Source: Mycolicibacterium aichiense (GTDB lineage: Bacteria > Actinomycetota > Actinomycetes > Mycobacteriales > Mycobacteriaceae). From it: 64,000 nucleotides of DNA. Where the stretch lies: the NCBI RefSeq assembly GCF_010726245.1, contig NZ_AP022561.1:1674001-1738000 (forward strand), written 5' to 3'. Position numbers and translations under genes: made by a program. Below, piece after piece: positions 33,561-42,355 of the stretch. Position 1 is the first letter of the stretch. Every line of letters starts with the position of its first letter. The notes under the pieces were generated by a model that made no database searches, had not been told where the DNA came from, and saw nothing but the letters and a program-made list of their open reading frames with translations.

Positions 33561-35726
33561 ATGGGTATCGCACTGACCGACGACCACCGTGAACTCAGCG
33601 AGGTGGCGCGCTCATTTCTGAGCACGCAGAAGGCGAGGGCGGCGGCGCGCGCACTGCTCGCCGACGACGCCGAGGAGACGGCACCGCCGTTCTGGGCCGA
33701 GCTGGCCGGGCTGGGTTGGCTCGGGCTGCACGTCGACGAACAGTACGGCGGATCGGGTTTCGGGTTGCCCGAACTGGTGGTCGTCATCGACGAGCTCGGA
33801 CGCGCGGTCGCGCCCGGTCCGTTCGTGCCGACCGTGGTCGCATCCGCGGTGGTGTCGGCGGTGGGCAGCGACGAGCAGAAGGCGCGGCTGCTGCCCGGTC
33901 TGGTCGACGGATCCGTCACTGCCGCAGTGGGATTCGGCGGCGGCCTCACCGTTTCCGGTGACACCGCCGACGGCGACGCGGGCGTGGTCCTCGGTGCCGG
34001 GCTCGCCGACCTGCTGATGCTCGTCGCCGGTGACGACGTGCTGCTGGTGCAGCGAAGCGCCGACGGGGTCTCGGTCGAACTGCCGGGCAGCCTCGACCGG
34101 GCGCGGCGATCCGGGCGGGTGACGCTGCGCGACGTCTCGGTGGCCGGCAACGTGCTGACCGGGGCGCGCAGCGCGGCGCTGGCCCTGGCGCGCACACTGT
34201 TCGCGGCAGAGGCCGCGGGCGGAGCCTCGGACTGTGTGGACACCGCTGTCGAATACGCCAAGGTGCGTGAGCAGTTCGGCCGCACCATCGCGACATTTCA
34301 GGCGATCAAACATCACTGCGCCGACATGATCGTCGGCTCCGAGTCGGCGATCGCCGTCGTGTGGGATGCCGCCCGTGCTTCCACCGACGATCCGAAGCAG
34401 TTCGAACTGGTCGCAGCGGCCGCGGCAGCGTTGGCGTTCCCGGCTTATGTTCGCAACGCGGAGTTGAACATTCAGGTGCACGGCGGGATCGGCTTCACCT
34501 GGGAGCACGACGCGCATCTGCATCTGCGGCGGGCGCTGACCGTGCAGGCGGTCCTCGGCGGGGACGGGCCGGCCACTGACGTGTTCACCCTTACCGACGC
34601 CGGCCACGGCCGCGCCAACAGCCTGGACCTGCCACCCGAGGCCGACGAGCTGCGTACTCAAATCCGCTCTGATGCAGCTGAACTCGCCAAGCTGGACGAA
34701 AAGGCGCAACTCGACGAGCTGATCGCGACCGGGTATGTCATGCCGCACTGGCCCAAGCCGTGGGGCCGGGCTGCCGGTGCCGTCGAGCAGCTGCTGATCG
34801 AAGAAGAGTTCGCCGCCGCCGGTGTCAAGCGGCCGGACTACGGCATCACCGGATGGGTGATCCTGACTCTGATTCAGCACGGAACCCCCTCTCAGATCGA
34901 GCGATTCGTCGAGAAGGCACTGCGCAAAGACGAGATCTGGTGCCAGCTGTTCTCCGAACCGTCGGCGGGTTCGGACGCCGCGGCGGTCAAGACCCGGGCC
35001 ACTCGCGTGGACGGTGGATGGAAGATTTCCGGCCAGAAGGTGTGGACCAGCGGGGCGCACTACTGCAAGCGCGGCCTGGCCACCGTGCGCACCGACTTCG
35101 ACGTGCCCAAGCACGCCGGCATCACGACGGTGATCCTGGACATGGAGGCGCCGGGCGTGGAGGTTCGGCCTCTGCGCCAGATCACCGGCGGCGCGGACTT
35201 CAACGAGGTGTTCTTCAACGACGTGTTCGTCCCCGACGAGGATGTCGTCGGGGAGCCGAATGCCGGGTGGACCGTCGCGCGCGCCACGCTGGGCAACGAG
35301 CGGGTGAGCATCGGTGGCGGCGCAGGCACGATCGCGCCGGCAGCGGCGTGGCTGGTGTCGCTGACCAAGGCGCACGGCGACCGGGTCGCCGGCGCGGTTC
35401 AGTGGGTCGGCCGGTTCCTGGCCAGAGACCAGGCGCTGCGTCTGCTGAACCTGCGCCGCGTGGTGCGCGCGCTGGAGGGCGCCGGGCCCGGCCCGGAAGG
35501 CAACATCACCAAACTCATTCTGGCCGAACAGTTCCAGGAGCAGGGCACCATCGCCGCGGCCTTGGTCGGACCGGACGCGGCACTCGAGGGTGGCGAGGGC
35601 GAGATGGCAGGGCGGGCGGCCCTGGGGTCGCGCGCACTGTCCATCGCCGGCGGCACGTCGGAGATCACCCGCAACCAGATCGCGGAGCGCATCCTCGGCA
35701 TGCCGCGTGACCCGCTGATCAAGTAA
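33561..35726 (+). CDS. fadE22: Fused two-domain acyl-CoA dehydrogenase FadE22
   Basis: A 721-residue tandem acyl-CoA dehydrogenase with a good ribosome site (GAGGAGG before ATCCG-ATG). The first unit (about 1-350) ends with NIQVHGGIGFTWEHDAHLHLRRA. The second (about 370-721) has WCQLFSEPSAGSDAAAV and ends with LSIAGGTSEITRNQIAERILGMPRD. Such fusions correspond to alpha and beta subunits of mycobacterial heteromeric dehydrogenases, so one chain may pair an active and a structural half. It matches Rv3061c (fadE22) by position, next to ligB and cstA. Acyl-chain preference is not evident. Confidence 0.92.
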   Translation: MGIALTDDHRELSEVARSFLSTQKARAAARALLADDAEETAPPFWAELAGLGWLGLHVDEQYGGSGFGLPELVVVIDELGRAVAPGPFVPTVVASAVVSAVGSDEQKARLLPGLVDGSVTAAVGFGGGLTVSGDTADGDAGVVLGAGLADLLMLVAGDDVLLVQRSADGVSVELPGSLDRARRSGRVTLRDVSVAGNVLTGARSAALALARTLFAAEAAGGASDCVDTAVEYAKVREQFGRTIATFQAIKHHCADMIVGSESAIAVVWDAARASTDDPKQFELVAAAAAALAFPAYVRNAELNIQVHGGIGFTWEHDAHLHLRRALTVQAVLGGDGPATDVFTLTDAGHGRANSLDLPPEADELRTQIRSDAAELAKLDEKAQLDELIATGYVMPHWPKPWGRAAGAVEQLLIEEEFAAAGVKRPDYGITGWVILTLIQHGTPSQIERFVEKALRKDEIWCQLFSEPSAGSDAAAVKTRATRVDGGWKISGQKVWTSGAHYCKRGLATVRTDFDVPKHAGITTVILDMEAPGVEVRPLRQITGGADFNEVFFNDVFVPDEDVVGEPNAGWTVARATLGNERVSIGGGAGTIAPAAAWLVSLTKAHGDRVAGAVQWVGRFLARDQALRLLNLRRVVRALEGAGPGPEGNITKLILAEQFQEQGTIAAALVGPDAALEGGEGEMAGRAALGSRALSIAGGTSEITRNQIAERILGMPRDPLIK

Positions 35727-35806
35727 TTGACGCGGCGCTGCGCCGTTGGCAAACCGTTTCTGTGGTATTCACCGCAGGAAGCTGTGGTAATGGCTAATGT
35801 TCGTGC

Positions 35807-37162
35807 ATGCGATCCAAAGCTCTGATACTGGCTGCGCTGGCCATTGTCCTGGCTGCCTGCGGGGGGCCGAAGCCCGACAAACCCCAGTCCCTCGCGCAGA
35901 ACACACAGGTTGCCAATACGGCCCCCGAGGCCATCAAGATCACCGGTGATGCGTCCACCGGGCCCAACAAGATCGCCGTGCAGGCGATCGCCGACCTGCA
36001 GAAGTACTGGTCCGTCGAATACCCCAAGCTCTATGGCAGCGAATACACGCCGGTGGAAGGTGGCTTCTTCTCGGTGATCCCCTCGTCCGGGGAACTACCG
36101 CCCTGCGCCGAGGCCGCCAGCGACATCGCGGGCAACGCCTTCTACTGCGCCAGCAAGGATGTGGTGGCATGGGACTCCGAAACGCTTCTCCCCGAACTGC
36201 AATCGAAATTCGGTGATTTCGTCATTCCGATCGTGCTCGCCCACGAGTGGGGCCATGCCATACAGGCCCGGTCCAACTTCACCGCGCGCACGGTGACCAA
36301 GGAGCTGCAGGCCGACTGCTTCGCCGGTGGCTGGGCCAAGCATGCCAAGGACTCGGGGCTCTACAAGGTCAACGCCGCCGATATGGACAACGCCCTGGCG
36401 GGCATCCTCGAGCTTCGGGATTCGCCGGGAACCAGCAAGATCGACCCGTCGGCGCACGGTAGCGGCTTCGACCGGGTCGGCGCGTTTCAGGACGGCTACG
36501 ACAACGGGCCCACCGCCTGCAAGGCCTACCGCGACGACAACCCGGTCGTCGTCGAGTTGCCGTTCCAGAACGCCGAAGACGAGGCCGCCGGTGGGGACAT
36601 GCCCTACGACGCGATGGTCAACGACGTGCCCTATGACATCGAGGACTACTGGGCGCATGTCTACCCGGAGCTGACCAACGGCGAGGCCTGGGTGCCGGTC
36701 AAGGGCCTTGAGCCGTTCGACCCGTCCAACCCGCCGATGTGCGGTAACACCCGAGCCGACGGTTATGCGCTGTTCTATTGCGTCCCAGACGATTACATCG
36801 GCTGGGAGAACGACGCGATGCGCACCGTCTACAACCAGGGTGGTGACTACGCGGTCGCGACGTTGATCGCCACGCAGTTCGGGCTCGCCGCGATGACCCG
36901 CGCCAACGACAAGTCCGACGACAAAACCCAGTCGCTGCGCGGCGACTGCTTCGCCGGGTCTTACACGGCCAGCGTCCTGCTGCAGAACCGCAAGGAGACC
37001 AGCAGCTTCGGCATCTCACCCGGCGATCTCGATGAGGCCATCACCGCACTGCTGGTGTTCCGCGGCGACGGTGACGTCGACCGCCAGGGCGCCGGTTACG
37101 AACGAATCCGGCACTTCCGCACCGGCGTGCTCGACGGAGCGGGTGCCTGCCTGAAGGACTGA
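35807..37162 (+). CDS. Lipoprotein zinc metallopeptidase with a duplicated, degenerate second unit
   Basis: A 451-residue lipoprotein: signal peptide with lipobox LAAC, Cys18. The first half (about 60-240) contains the zinc motif VLAHEWGHAIQAR and, after it, ELQADCFAGGWA, as in neutral zinc metallopeptidases. The second half (about 270-450) repeats the same order of elements (YWAHVYPELTNGE, ALFYCVPDDYIGW, then SLRGDCFAGSYT), but the HEWGH site is replaced by TQFGL. One half is therefore probably catalytic and the other structural or substrate-binding. It sits in the outer face of the membrane. The substrate is unknown. Confidence 0.85.
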   Translation: MRSKALILAALAIVLAACGGPKPDKPQSLAQNTQVANTAPEAIKITGDASTGPNKIAVQAIADLQKYWSVEYPKLYGSEYTPVEGGFFSVIPSSGELPPCAEAASDIAGNAFYCASKDVVAWDSETLLPELQSKFGDFVIPIVLAHEWGHAIQARSNFTARTVTKELQADCFAGGWAKHAKDSGLYKVNAADMDNALAGILELRDSPGTSKIDPSAHGSGFDRVGAFQDGYDNGPTACKAYRDDNPVVVELPFQNAEDEAAGGDMPYDAMVNDVPYDIEDYWAHVYPELTNGEAWVPVKGLEPFDPSNPPMCGNTRADGYALFYCVPDDYIGWENDAMRTVYNQGGDYAVATLIATQFGLAAMTRANDKSDDKTQSLRGDCFAGSYTASVLLQNRKETSSFGISPGDLDEAITALLVFRGDGDVDRQGAGYERIRHFRTGVLDGAGACLKD

Positions 37163-37211
37163 GCCGCCCGCGATGTCCCGGTGAACAGATCGGCAATCTT
37201 GTCCCCGGTGA

Positions 37212-38240
37212 GTGGTGTCGGGCATGCTCCGGGGTGTGGCAGGCACCGACTCCCTGGTTCTGGGCGCGAGCGGTTTCCTCGGCTCGCATGTGACGCGGCA
37301 GTTGGTCGAGCGTGGCGACACCGTCCGGGTCATGCTCCGCACCTCGAGCTCCACCCGCGGCATCGACGACCTGCCCGTGCAGCGCTTCTACGGCGACATC
37401 TTCGACGACGCCGCGCTCGAGGAGGCGATGGACGGCTGCGACGTCGTCTACTACTGCGTCGTCGACACCCGGGCACACCTACGCGATCCGGCACCGCTGT
37501 ACCGCACCAACGTCGACGGCCTCCGTCACGTCCTCGACGCCGCGGTGAACGCCGATCTGCGCAAGTTCGTCTTCACCAGCACCATCGGGACGATCGGATT
37601 GGGCACCGGTGGCGTCGTGAACGAGGACACCCCGGTCGACTGGGGCGGTAAGGGCGGCGGCTACATCGGCTCGCGGATCGCGGCCGAAAAGCTGGTGCTG
37701 GACTACAGCCGCGACAAGGCGTTGCCCGCGGTGGCGCTGTGCGTGTCCAACACGTACGGCGCAGGGGATTGGCAGCCCACTCCGCACGGGTCGCTGGTGG
37801 CCGCCGCCGCGGCCGGCAAGCTGCCCTTCTATATGGACGGAATGGCGACGGAGGTCGTCGGGATCACCGACGCCGCCCGCGCGCTGGTGCTGGCCGCCGA
37901 CCACGGCCGGGTCGGGGAGCGCTACATCATCTCCGAGCGCTATCTGCCCTACCGCGAGCTCTACGGGACGGCGGCCCGCGCCGCGGGCCGGCCGGCGCCC
38001 CGGGTGGGCATCCCGAAACCGGTGATGACGGCAATCGGGGCCCTCGGCGGTGTCGCCGCCGCGCTGACGCGTCGCGACGTGCCGCTGAATCCGACCACCG
38101 TGCGGCTGATGGGGATCATGGCACCGATGGATCACGGCAAGGCAACCCGCGAACTGGGCTGGCACCCGCGCGACGTGCACGAGTCGATCCGGGAAGCCGT
38201 GGAGTTCTTCGATCGGCGACGACGCGAGCGGGCTCACTGA
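37212..38240 (+). CDS. NAD(P)-dependent epimerase/3-beta-HSD-like dehydrogenase
   Basis: An extended SDR of up to 342 residues. The start is uncertain: GTG at 37212, ATG at 37224 or GTG at 37236 are all in frame, and the last begins directly at the first strand (AGTDSLVLGASGFLGSH). GASGFLGSH is the G-x-x-G-x-x-G motif. FTSTIGTIG and the Tyr-x-x-x-Lys-like YIGSRIAAEK form the active site, with Lys one position further along than usual. The layout resembles mycobacterial 3-beta-hydroxysteroid dehydrogenase/dihydroflavonol reductase-like proteins. It lies between the lipoprotein and the phosphatase genes. Confidence 0.83.
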   Translation: MVSGMLRGVAGTDSLVLGASGFLGSHVTRQLVERGDTVRVMLRTSSSTRGIDDLPVQRFYGDIFDDAALEEAMDGCDVVYYCVVDTRAHLRDPAPLYRTNVDGLRHVLDAAVNADLRKFVFTSTIGTIGLGTGGVVNEDTPVDWGGKGGGYIGSRIAAEKLVLDYSRDKALPAVALCVSNTYGAGDWQPTPHGSLVAAAAAGKLPFYMDGMATEVVGITDAARALVLAADHGRVGERYIISERYLPYRELYGTAARAAGRPAPRVGIPKPVMTAIGALGGVAAALTRRDVPLNPTTVRLMGIMAPMDHGKATRELGWHPRDVHESIREAVEFFDRRRRERAH

Positions 38241-38325
38241 AGAATCCCTCGGGTTTGCCGACGGGTGACTACGCTCGTGACGTGTTTGCGGCCCGGCTGA
38301 TCCACGGATCACGAAGCGGGGCTGC

Positions 38326-40494
38326 GTGAGCGTCCCGCGTACTCGCGATCGGATCGGATTCGCGGCCGGCTTGTTCGGCTGGGTCGCGTTGCCCTACCTG
38401 GCCGGATCGGTGTTGTCGTGGCAGACCTTCGGTGCCGGTATCGGACCCGCGTTCTTCCCGCCGGCCGGGGTGACGGTGGCGGCCATGCTGCTGACCCGCC
38501 GGACGATGTGGCCGGTGATCGTCGCCGCGATCGTGGTGGCCGAGCTGGCCGTCGACCTGCGCTACGGAGTGAGCTGGCCGGCGGCGGTGGGATTCGCGGC
38601 GGCCAACTCGGTCGAGCCGCTGGTCGGAGCCTCACTTGTGCTGGCCTGGTGCAAAGGGCCGCCTGATCTCCGCAAGCGCGAGGACCTCGCCCGGTTCGTG
38701 GCCGGAGCCATGGTGCTGGGGCCGCTGGCCGGCGGCGTGATCGGCGGGCTCACCAAATCTCTGGGCGATCAGGCCGATTGGGCGATGACCGTATTGCACT
38801 GGTGGGCCGGCGACGGGGTCGGCGTCCTGATGATCGGTGCACCAATCTTGTTGTGGCCAGTGCAATCCCACATCCTGCGATCGCGGATGCTGGAGACGAT
38901 ACTGGTCCTGACCGGCATGGCGGTGCTGACTGTGGTGTCATTCCGCCTCTCGCTTCCGCCTGCGCTGTTCCTCTTGCCGGTGATGGCGTGGGCGGCCTTG
39001 CGTCTGGACATGATCGGCGCGGCACTGTGTGGCGCCGCGCTGGCGTTCACCGCCAACGGCATGGCCAACGCCGGATACTCGACCTTCGAGAATCTCGAAT
39101 TGCGGCGGCCGGGACAGCTGGCGATCGCCCAGGCGTTCATCGCGGTGGTGGTGCTGGTCGCGATGCTGACCGCGCAGGAAGCCGCCGGGCGCGTCACGGC
39201 GGTCAGGCAACACCAGGCAGAACAGCGCGAGCGGGCCCGTCTGGAGACGCTCGCCAACCTCGGTCGGCTGCTGTCGGGGGCCTTCACCCAGAAGCAGATC
39301 GGCGACGCGGTCATCAGTCAGGTGATCAATGACGCTGGCGCGCAGGCGGTCGCGGTCGGGCTGGTCAATGATGAGGGCGCCACCCTCGAGTGGGTGGCGA
39401 TGGGTGGCTATCCCGAATTCGTGGTCAACCAGTTCCATGAAGGTGTGGCGGTCAGTGAGTCCACCGCAGCCACCGACGCGGTCCGCACCGGTCAGCCGGT
39501 GGTGATCCGAACGGTCGCCGAGTACCGCCGGCGATACCCCGACAACGCCAAGTGGATGGTCGCAAGCGGCGGTGCGGCGGTTGTGAGCTGGCCGTTGACA
39601 GTGGGCGGCAAGGCAATTGGAGCGCTGGTGTTGGCGTGGGCCGACACCCAACCGCTGGACACCGCACAGCTGGCCTACACCTCGGCGGTCGCGACGATGA
39701 TCGGGCAGGCGCTGGTACGGGCACGAATGTACGCCGACGAACACGCCCGCGCGGCGGTGCTGCAGGCCGCTGTTCTGCCGACCAGCCCGATTCCGATCGA
39801 CGGGGTTGACATCGGAGTGAGTTACGAACCCGCCGACCTGGTGCAGGGCCTTGGCGGCGACTGGTACGACGCGCTCGAATTGTGGCCCGGCCGAACCTAT
39901 CTGGCGGTCGGCGATGTGGTGGGCCACGGGCTGCCCGCCGTCGAGGACATGGCTCAACTGCGCAGTGCCGGGCGAGCGCTGGCCCTACAGGGGCTGGCCC
40001 CCGCTCAGTTGCTCACGGCGCTCAACGCGTTCACGCGTCATGCCAGCAACGGAAAGTTCGCGACAATGGGTGTGGCGCTCTTGGATTCGGCCTCGGGGAC
40101 CCTGTGCTACGCCTCGGCAGGGCACCCGCCGCTGTTGCTGCGACGCGCGTCGACCGGGACGATCATCCGGTTGGCGGGTGCGCACGGCCCCGTATTGGGC
40201 CCCCTCGAGCGGGCGTCCTACAGCGAGGGCAACGTCGAGGTGGGGGAGGGCGACATTCTCGTCATGTACACCGACGGGCTCATCGAGCGACGCGGCCAGG
40301 ACATCGAGTCAGGGATGGTGCGCGTCGAACACATCGTCGCCGACTGGCGGGGCGACGAGGCGTTGCCGTCGGCATGCCGGGAACTGACCCAGACCCTCGC
40401 TCCGCCGCCTCGCAACGACGATGTCTGCGCCATCGCCGTGCGCTTCGGACCCGGCATGCGCGGCAACGACTTTCATGAATCCACTGACCATTGA
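38326..40494 (+). CDS. MASE1-GAF-SpoIIE (PP2C) phosphatase
   Basis: A 722-residue signalling protein starting at GTG. Residues about 10-290 form a MASE1-like membrane sensor with many helices (FGAGIGPAFFPPAGVTVAAML near the start). A short coiled stretch leads to a GAF domain (about 315-470), and a SpoIIE-type PP2C domain fills 485-705, with metal-binding acidic residues in GGDWYDAL, GDVVGHG and MYTDGLIERRG. It would dephosphorylate a serine or threonine, often on an anti-anti-sigma factor, in response to a membrane signal. No anti-sigma kinase domain and no sigma factor gene are nearby. Confidence 0.9.
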   Translation: MSVPRTRDRIGFAAGLFGWVALPYLAGSVLSWQTFGAGIGPAFFPPAGVTVAAMLLTRRTMWPVIVAAIVVAELAVDLRYGVSWPAAVGFAAANSVEPLVGASLVLAWCKGPPDLRKREDLARFVAGAMVLGPLAGGVIGGLTKSLGDQADWAMTVLHWWAGDGVGVLMIGAPILLWPVQSHILRSRMLETILVLTGMAVLTVVSFRLSLPPALFLLPVMAWAALRLDMIGAALCGAALAFTANGMANAGYSTFENLELRRPGQLAIAQAFIAVVVLVAMLTAQEAAGRVTAVRQHQAEQRERARLETLANLGRLLSGAFTQKQIGDAVISQVINDAGAQAVAVGLVNDEGATLEWVAMGGYPEFVVNQFHEGVAVSESTAATDAVRTGQPVVIRTVAEYRRRYPDNAKWMVASGGAAVVSWPLTVGGKAIGALVLAWADTQPLDTAQLAYTSAVATMIGQALVRARMYADEHARAAVLQAAVLPTSPIPIDGVDIGVSYEPADLVQGLGGDWYDALELWPGRTYLAVGDVVGHGLPAVEDMAQLRSAGRALALQGLAPAQLLTALNAFTRHASNGKFATMGVALLDSASGTLCYASAGHPPLLLRRASTGTIIRLAGAHGPVLGPLERASYSEGNVEVGEGDILVMYTDGLIERRGQDIESGMVRVEHIVADWRGDEALPSACRELTQTLAPPPRNDDVCAIAVRFGPGMRGNDFHESTDH

Positions 40495-41565
40495 GCAATA
40501 TCGAGGACCGGGCCGGCCGAGGTTCCCGGAACACTTGACTCGGCCGCCGTCGGCGCGCTGACCACCTGGCTGCGCGACAACGGAATCGGTTCGGCGGTCA
40601 GCGATGTCGAACCGCTGGCCGGCGGAACTCAGAATGTGGTGGTGCGATTGCGTGTCGACGACCGCCGCCTGGTGCTGCGCAGGCCGCCACCCCACCCGCG
40701 CCCCAACAGCAACCGCACCATGCAGCGCGAGATCGCGGTGCTGCAGACGCTGACCGGAAGCTCGGTGCCCCATCCCCGATTCGTGGCCGGCTGTGACGAC
40801 ATCGGCGTGCTGGGAGTCGTCTTCTACCTGATGGAGGACGTCGACGGCTTCAACCCGGCCACCGAGGTGGCCCCCGCGTACGTCGCCGACCCTCGGCTGC
40901 GGCATCAGGTGGGCCTGAACTACGCGGCAGACCTGGCCCGGCTGAGCGCGGCACCGTGGCACGGCCGCCCGTTGCAGCAGCTGCACCGCCCGGGATCCTT
41001 TCTGGCGCGTCAGGTTCCGAACTTCCTCGGGCTGCTCGACAGCTACCGCCACGAGGGCTATCGGCCGGAGATGCTTGACGTCGGCCGGCTCGCGGACTGG
41101 CTCGGAGAGCACCGGCCGCCTGACGGTGAGCCGGGCATCATGCACGGCGACGCGCACCTCAACAACGTGCTGCTGCGCCGCGACGCCCCGGAGGTCGCGG
41201 CGTTCGTGGACTGGGAGATGTGCACGATCGGCGATCCGTTGCTCGATCTGGGCTGGATCCTGGTGTGCTGGCCAGACGATCCCGACCCGATCAATGCCGG
41301 CCGAGAGCTGGCCGCTCTCGGTGGGCTGCCGTCGCGCACCGAATTGATCGCCGCCTACACCGACGCCGGTGGGCGGCCCACCGAGAACCTGAACTGGTAC
41401 ATCGCGATGGCGTGCTTCAAGCTGGCGATCGTCATCGAGGGCACGTACTCGCGGTATCTGGCAGGCCAGGCGCATCGCGAAGCCGGTGAGCGGCTGCATG
41501 ATTCGGCGAGCCGCCTGATCGGTCTGGGCGTGCAGGTCGCGACCGGCGACAACCCGTTCGTCTAG
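40491..41565 (+). CDS. APH/ACAD10-type phosphotransferase with an apparent N-terminal frameshift
   Basis: From 40636 the frame encodes a 309-residue kinase-like protein with the catalytic HGDAHLNNVLL, VDWEMCTIGDPLLDLGW and LRRPP elements. The upstream sequence in the same frame also looks real (GTLDSAAVGALTTWLRDNGIG, then PLAGGTQN) but has no ATG, GTG or TTG back to the phosphatase stop. A TTG at 40491, overlapping that stop, opens a different frame (SNIEDRAG) that ends at about 40540. A single-base change near 40505-40530 would join both, so I mark the whole span. Otherwise translation starts at 40636 and the protein lacks about 40 residues. Confidence 0.78.
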
Positions 41566-41699
41566 CGGCCGGGCTGGCTGCTGCCGCCGCAGGTGCACTG
41601 CTGGGCGGGTGGCACGTCGCGCATCACCTGGTCGACGTGCTCGCCACAACCCGCCCAGGTGGTCTTGTGGCACTTAGGGCATTCAACGGGGTAACACAT
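41562..41699 (-). CDS. Small Cys-rich zinc-ribbon-like protein
   Basis: A 45-residue protein with an excellent ribosome site (AGAAGGAG, 5 bp before ATG). Cysteines occur as C-P-K-C (7, 10), at 18 with His21, and as C-T-C-G-G near the C-terminus, so it could bind one zinc ion. The sequence ends GGSSQPGR. Function is unknown. It is divergent from the leader peptide and LeuA-like gene, and its stop overlaps the phosphotransferase stop by 4 bp. Confidence 0.82.
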   Translation of the reverse strand: MCYPVECPKCHKTTWAGCGEHVDQVMRDVPPAQQCTCGGSSQPGR

Positions 41700-41755
41700 A
41701 TCAACTCCTTCTGGTCGGCAGACTATCTCGGTTGCATCGCTGGGCCGCCGAGGAC

Positions 41756-41761
41756 TAGCCT
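41756..41761 (+). promoter_or_regulatory. Probable -10 element of a leaderless transcript
   Basis: TAGCCT fits the mycobacterial T-A-n-n-n-T -10 element. It ends 7 bp before the ATG of the leader peptide at 41769, the spacing typical of transcripts that begin at or next to the start codon. Confidence 0.55.
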
Positions 41762-41768
41762 TGCGGCC

Positions 41769-41813
41769 ATGCACCGTGTGCTTGTCGTAGTAGCTACCCG
41801 CAGCGGGGTCTGA
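41769..41813 (+). CDS. Branched-chain amino acid leader peptide
   Basis: A 14-residue open frame, MHRVLVVVATRSGV, probably leaderless. Five consecutive Val/Leu codons (V-L-V-V-V) resemble the leader peptide of the actinobacterial ilvBNC attenuator (in Corynebacterium glutamicum, with a run L-V-V-V). The end of the frame overlaps a 13-bp RNA stem. The downstream gene encodes a LeuA-like domain, so control by valine or leucine supply through ribosome stalling is the natural reading. Confidence 0.65.
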   Translation: MHRVLVVVATRSGV

Positions 41814-41838
41814 TCCAGACCGACCCCCCGCTGTGGGT
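41796..41838 (+). promoter_or_regulatory. Attenuator-like stem overlapping the leader peptide
   Basis: ACCCGCAGCGGGG (41796-41808) pairs with CCCCGCTGTGGGT (41826-41838): 13 base pairs with one G-U. A competing small hairpin, GGTCTG-ATC-CAGACC (41807-41821), overlaps the left arm and the leader stop codon. Mutually exclusive structures around a leader stop codon are the hallmark of translation-coupled attenuation. No T run follows the stem. Confidence 0.6.
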
Positions 41839-41889
41839 CGAATGCTACGACGTCGGTCAGCCTCCGTTCGGATGAGAAGACCGATTCAC

Positions 41890-42348
41890 ATGACCAGCAC
41901 CATTTCCCAACCTTTACCGCGGTTCTGCGCTCCGCTGCCCTTTGAGCTGCGTGAACATGCCGAAGCCATGCCCTGGAGCGACTTCACCGCCACGTTCAGC
42001 GCCATTGACGGGCCCGTGCAGTTGTGGGCGTGGGAATGCGATGACCGGCTGGCTCGGCTCGGCCCGCAGCCGCGCCGGTTCTGCGCGACGCTCGCGATCG
42101 GTGACCGCATCGAGCCCGCGACCGCGCATGCCAGCGGGCCGGTCGCCGCGCTGACCGCGATGCTCTACGAGCGCGGGATCGGCGTCGAGATGACCCGTTT
42201 CCACCAACTGGCATCCGGACCGCACACCGCGACCTTCGTGCAGGGCAGCGACGGGCGACGCCGAGAATGGGCGATGGGCTGGGCCGAAGATCCCACCCAA
42301 TCGGCGCTGCGCGCCGTCATCGCCTGCGCGAACCGGCTGATCGGCTGA
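41890..42348 (+). CDS. Stand-alone LeuA regulatory (dimerisation)-domain-like protein
   Basis: A 152-residue protein; the ATG at 41890 is preferred over in-frame starts at 41833 and 41872. The C-terminal 90 residues follow the pattern of the leucine-binding regulatory domain of 2-isopropylmalate synthase: ASGPVAALTAMLYERGIGVEM, then HTATFVQG, REWAMGWAEDPTQSALRAVI and ACANRLIG. No catalytic TIM barrel is present. It follows a Val/Leu-rich leader peptide. I infer a leucine sensor or a partner of LeuA; a decayed leuA remnant is the alternative, though the intact frame argues against that. Confidence 0.72.
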   Translation: MTSTISQPLPRFCAPLPFELREHAEAMPWSDFTATFSAIDGPVQLWAWECDDRLARLGPQPRRFCATLAIGDRIEPATAHASGPVAALTAMLYERGIGVEMTRFHQLASGPHTATFVQGSDGRRREWAMGWAEDPTQSALRAVIACANRLIG

Positions 42349-42355
42349 CCGCCCG

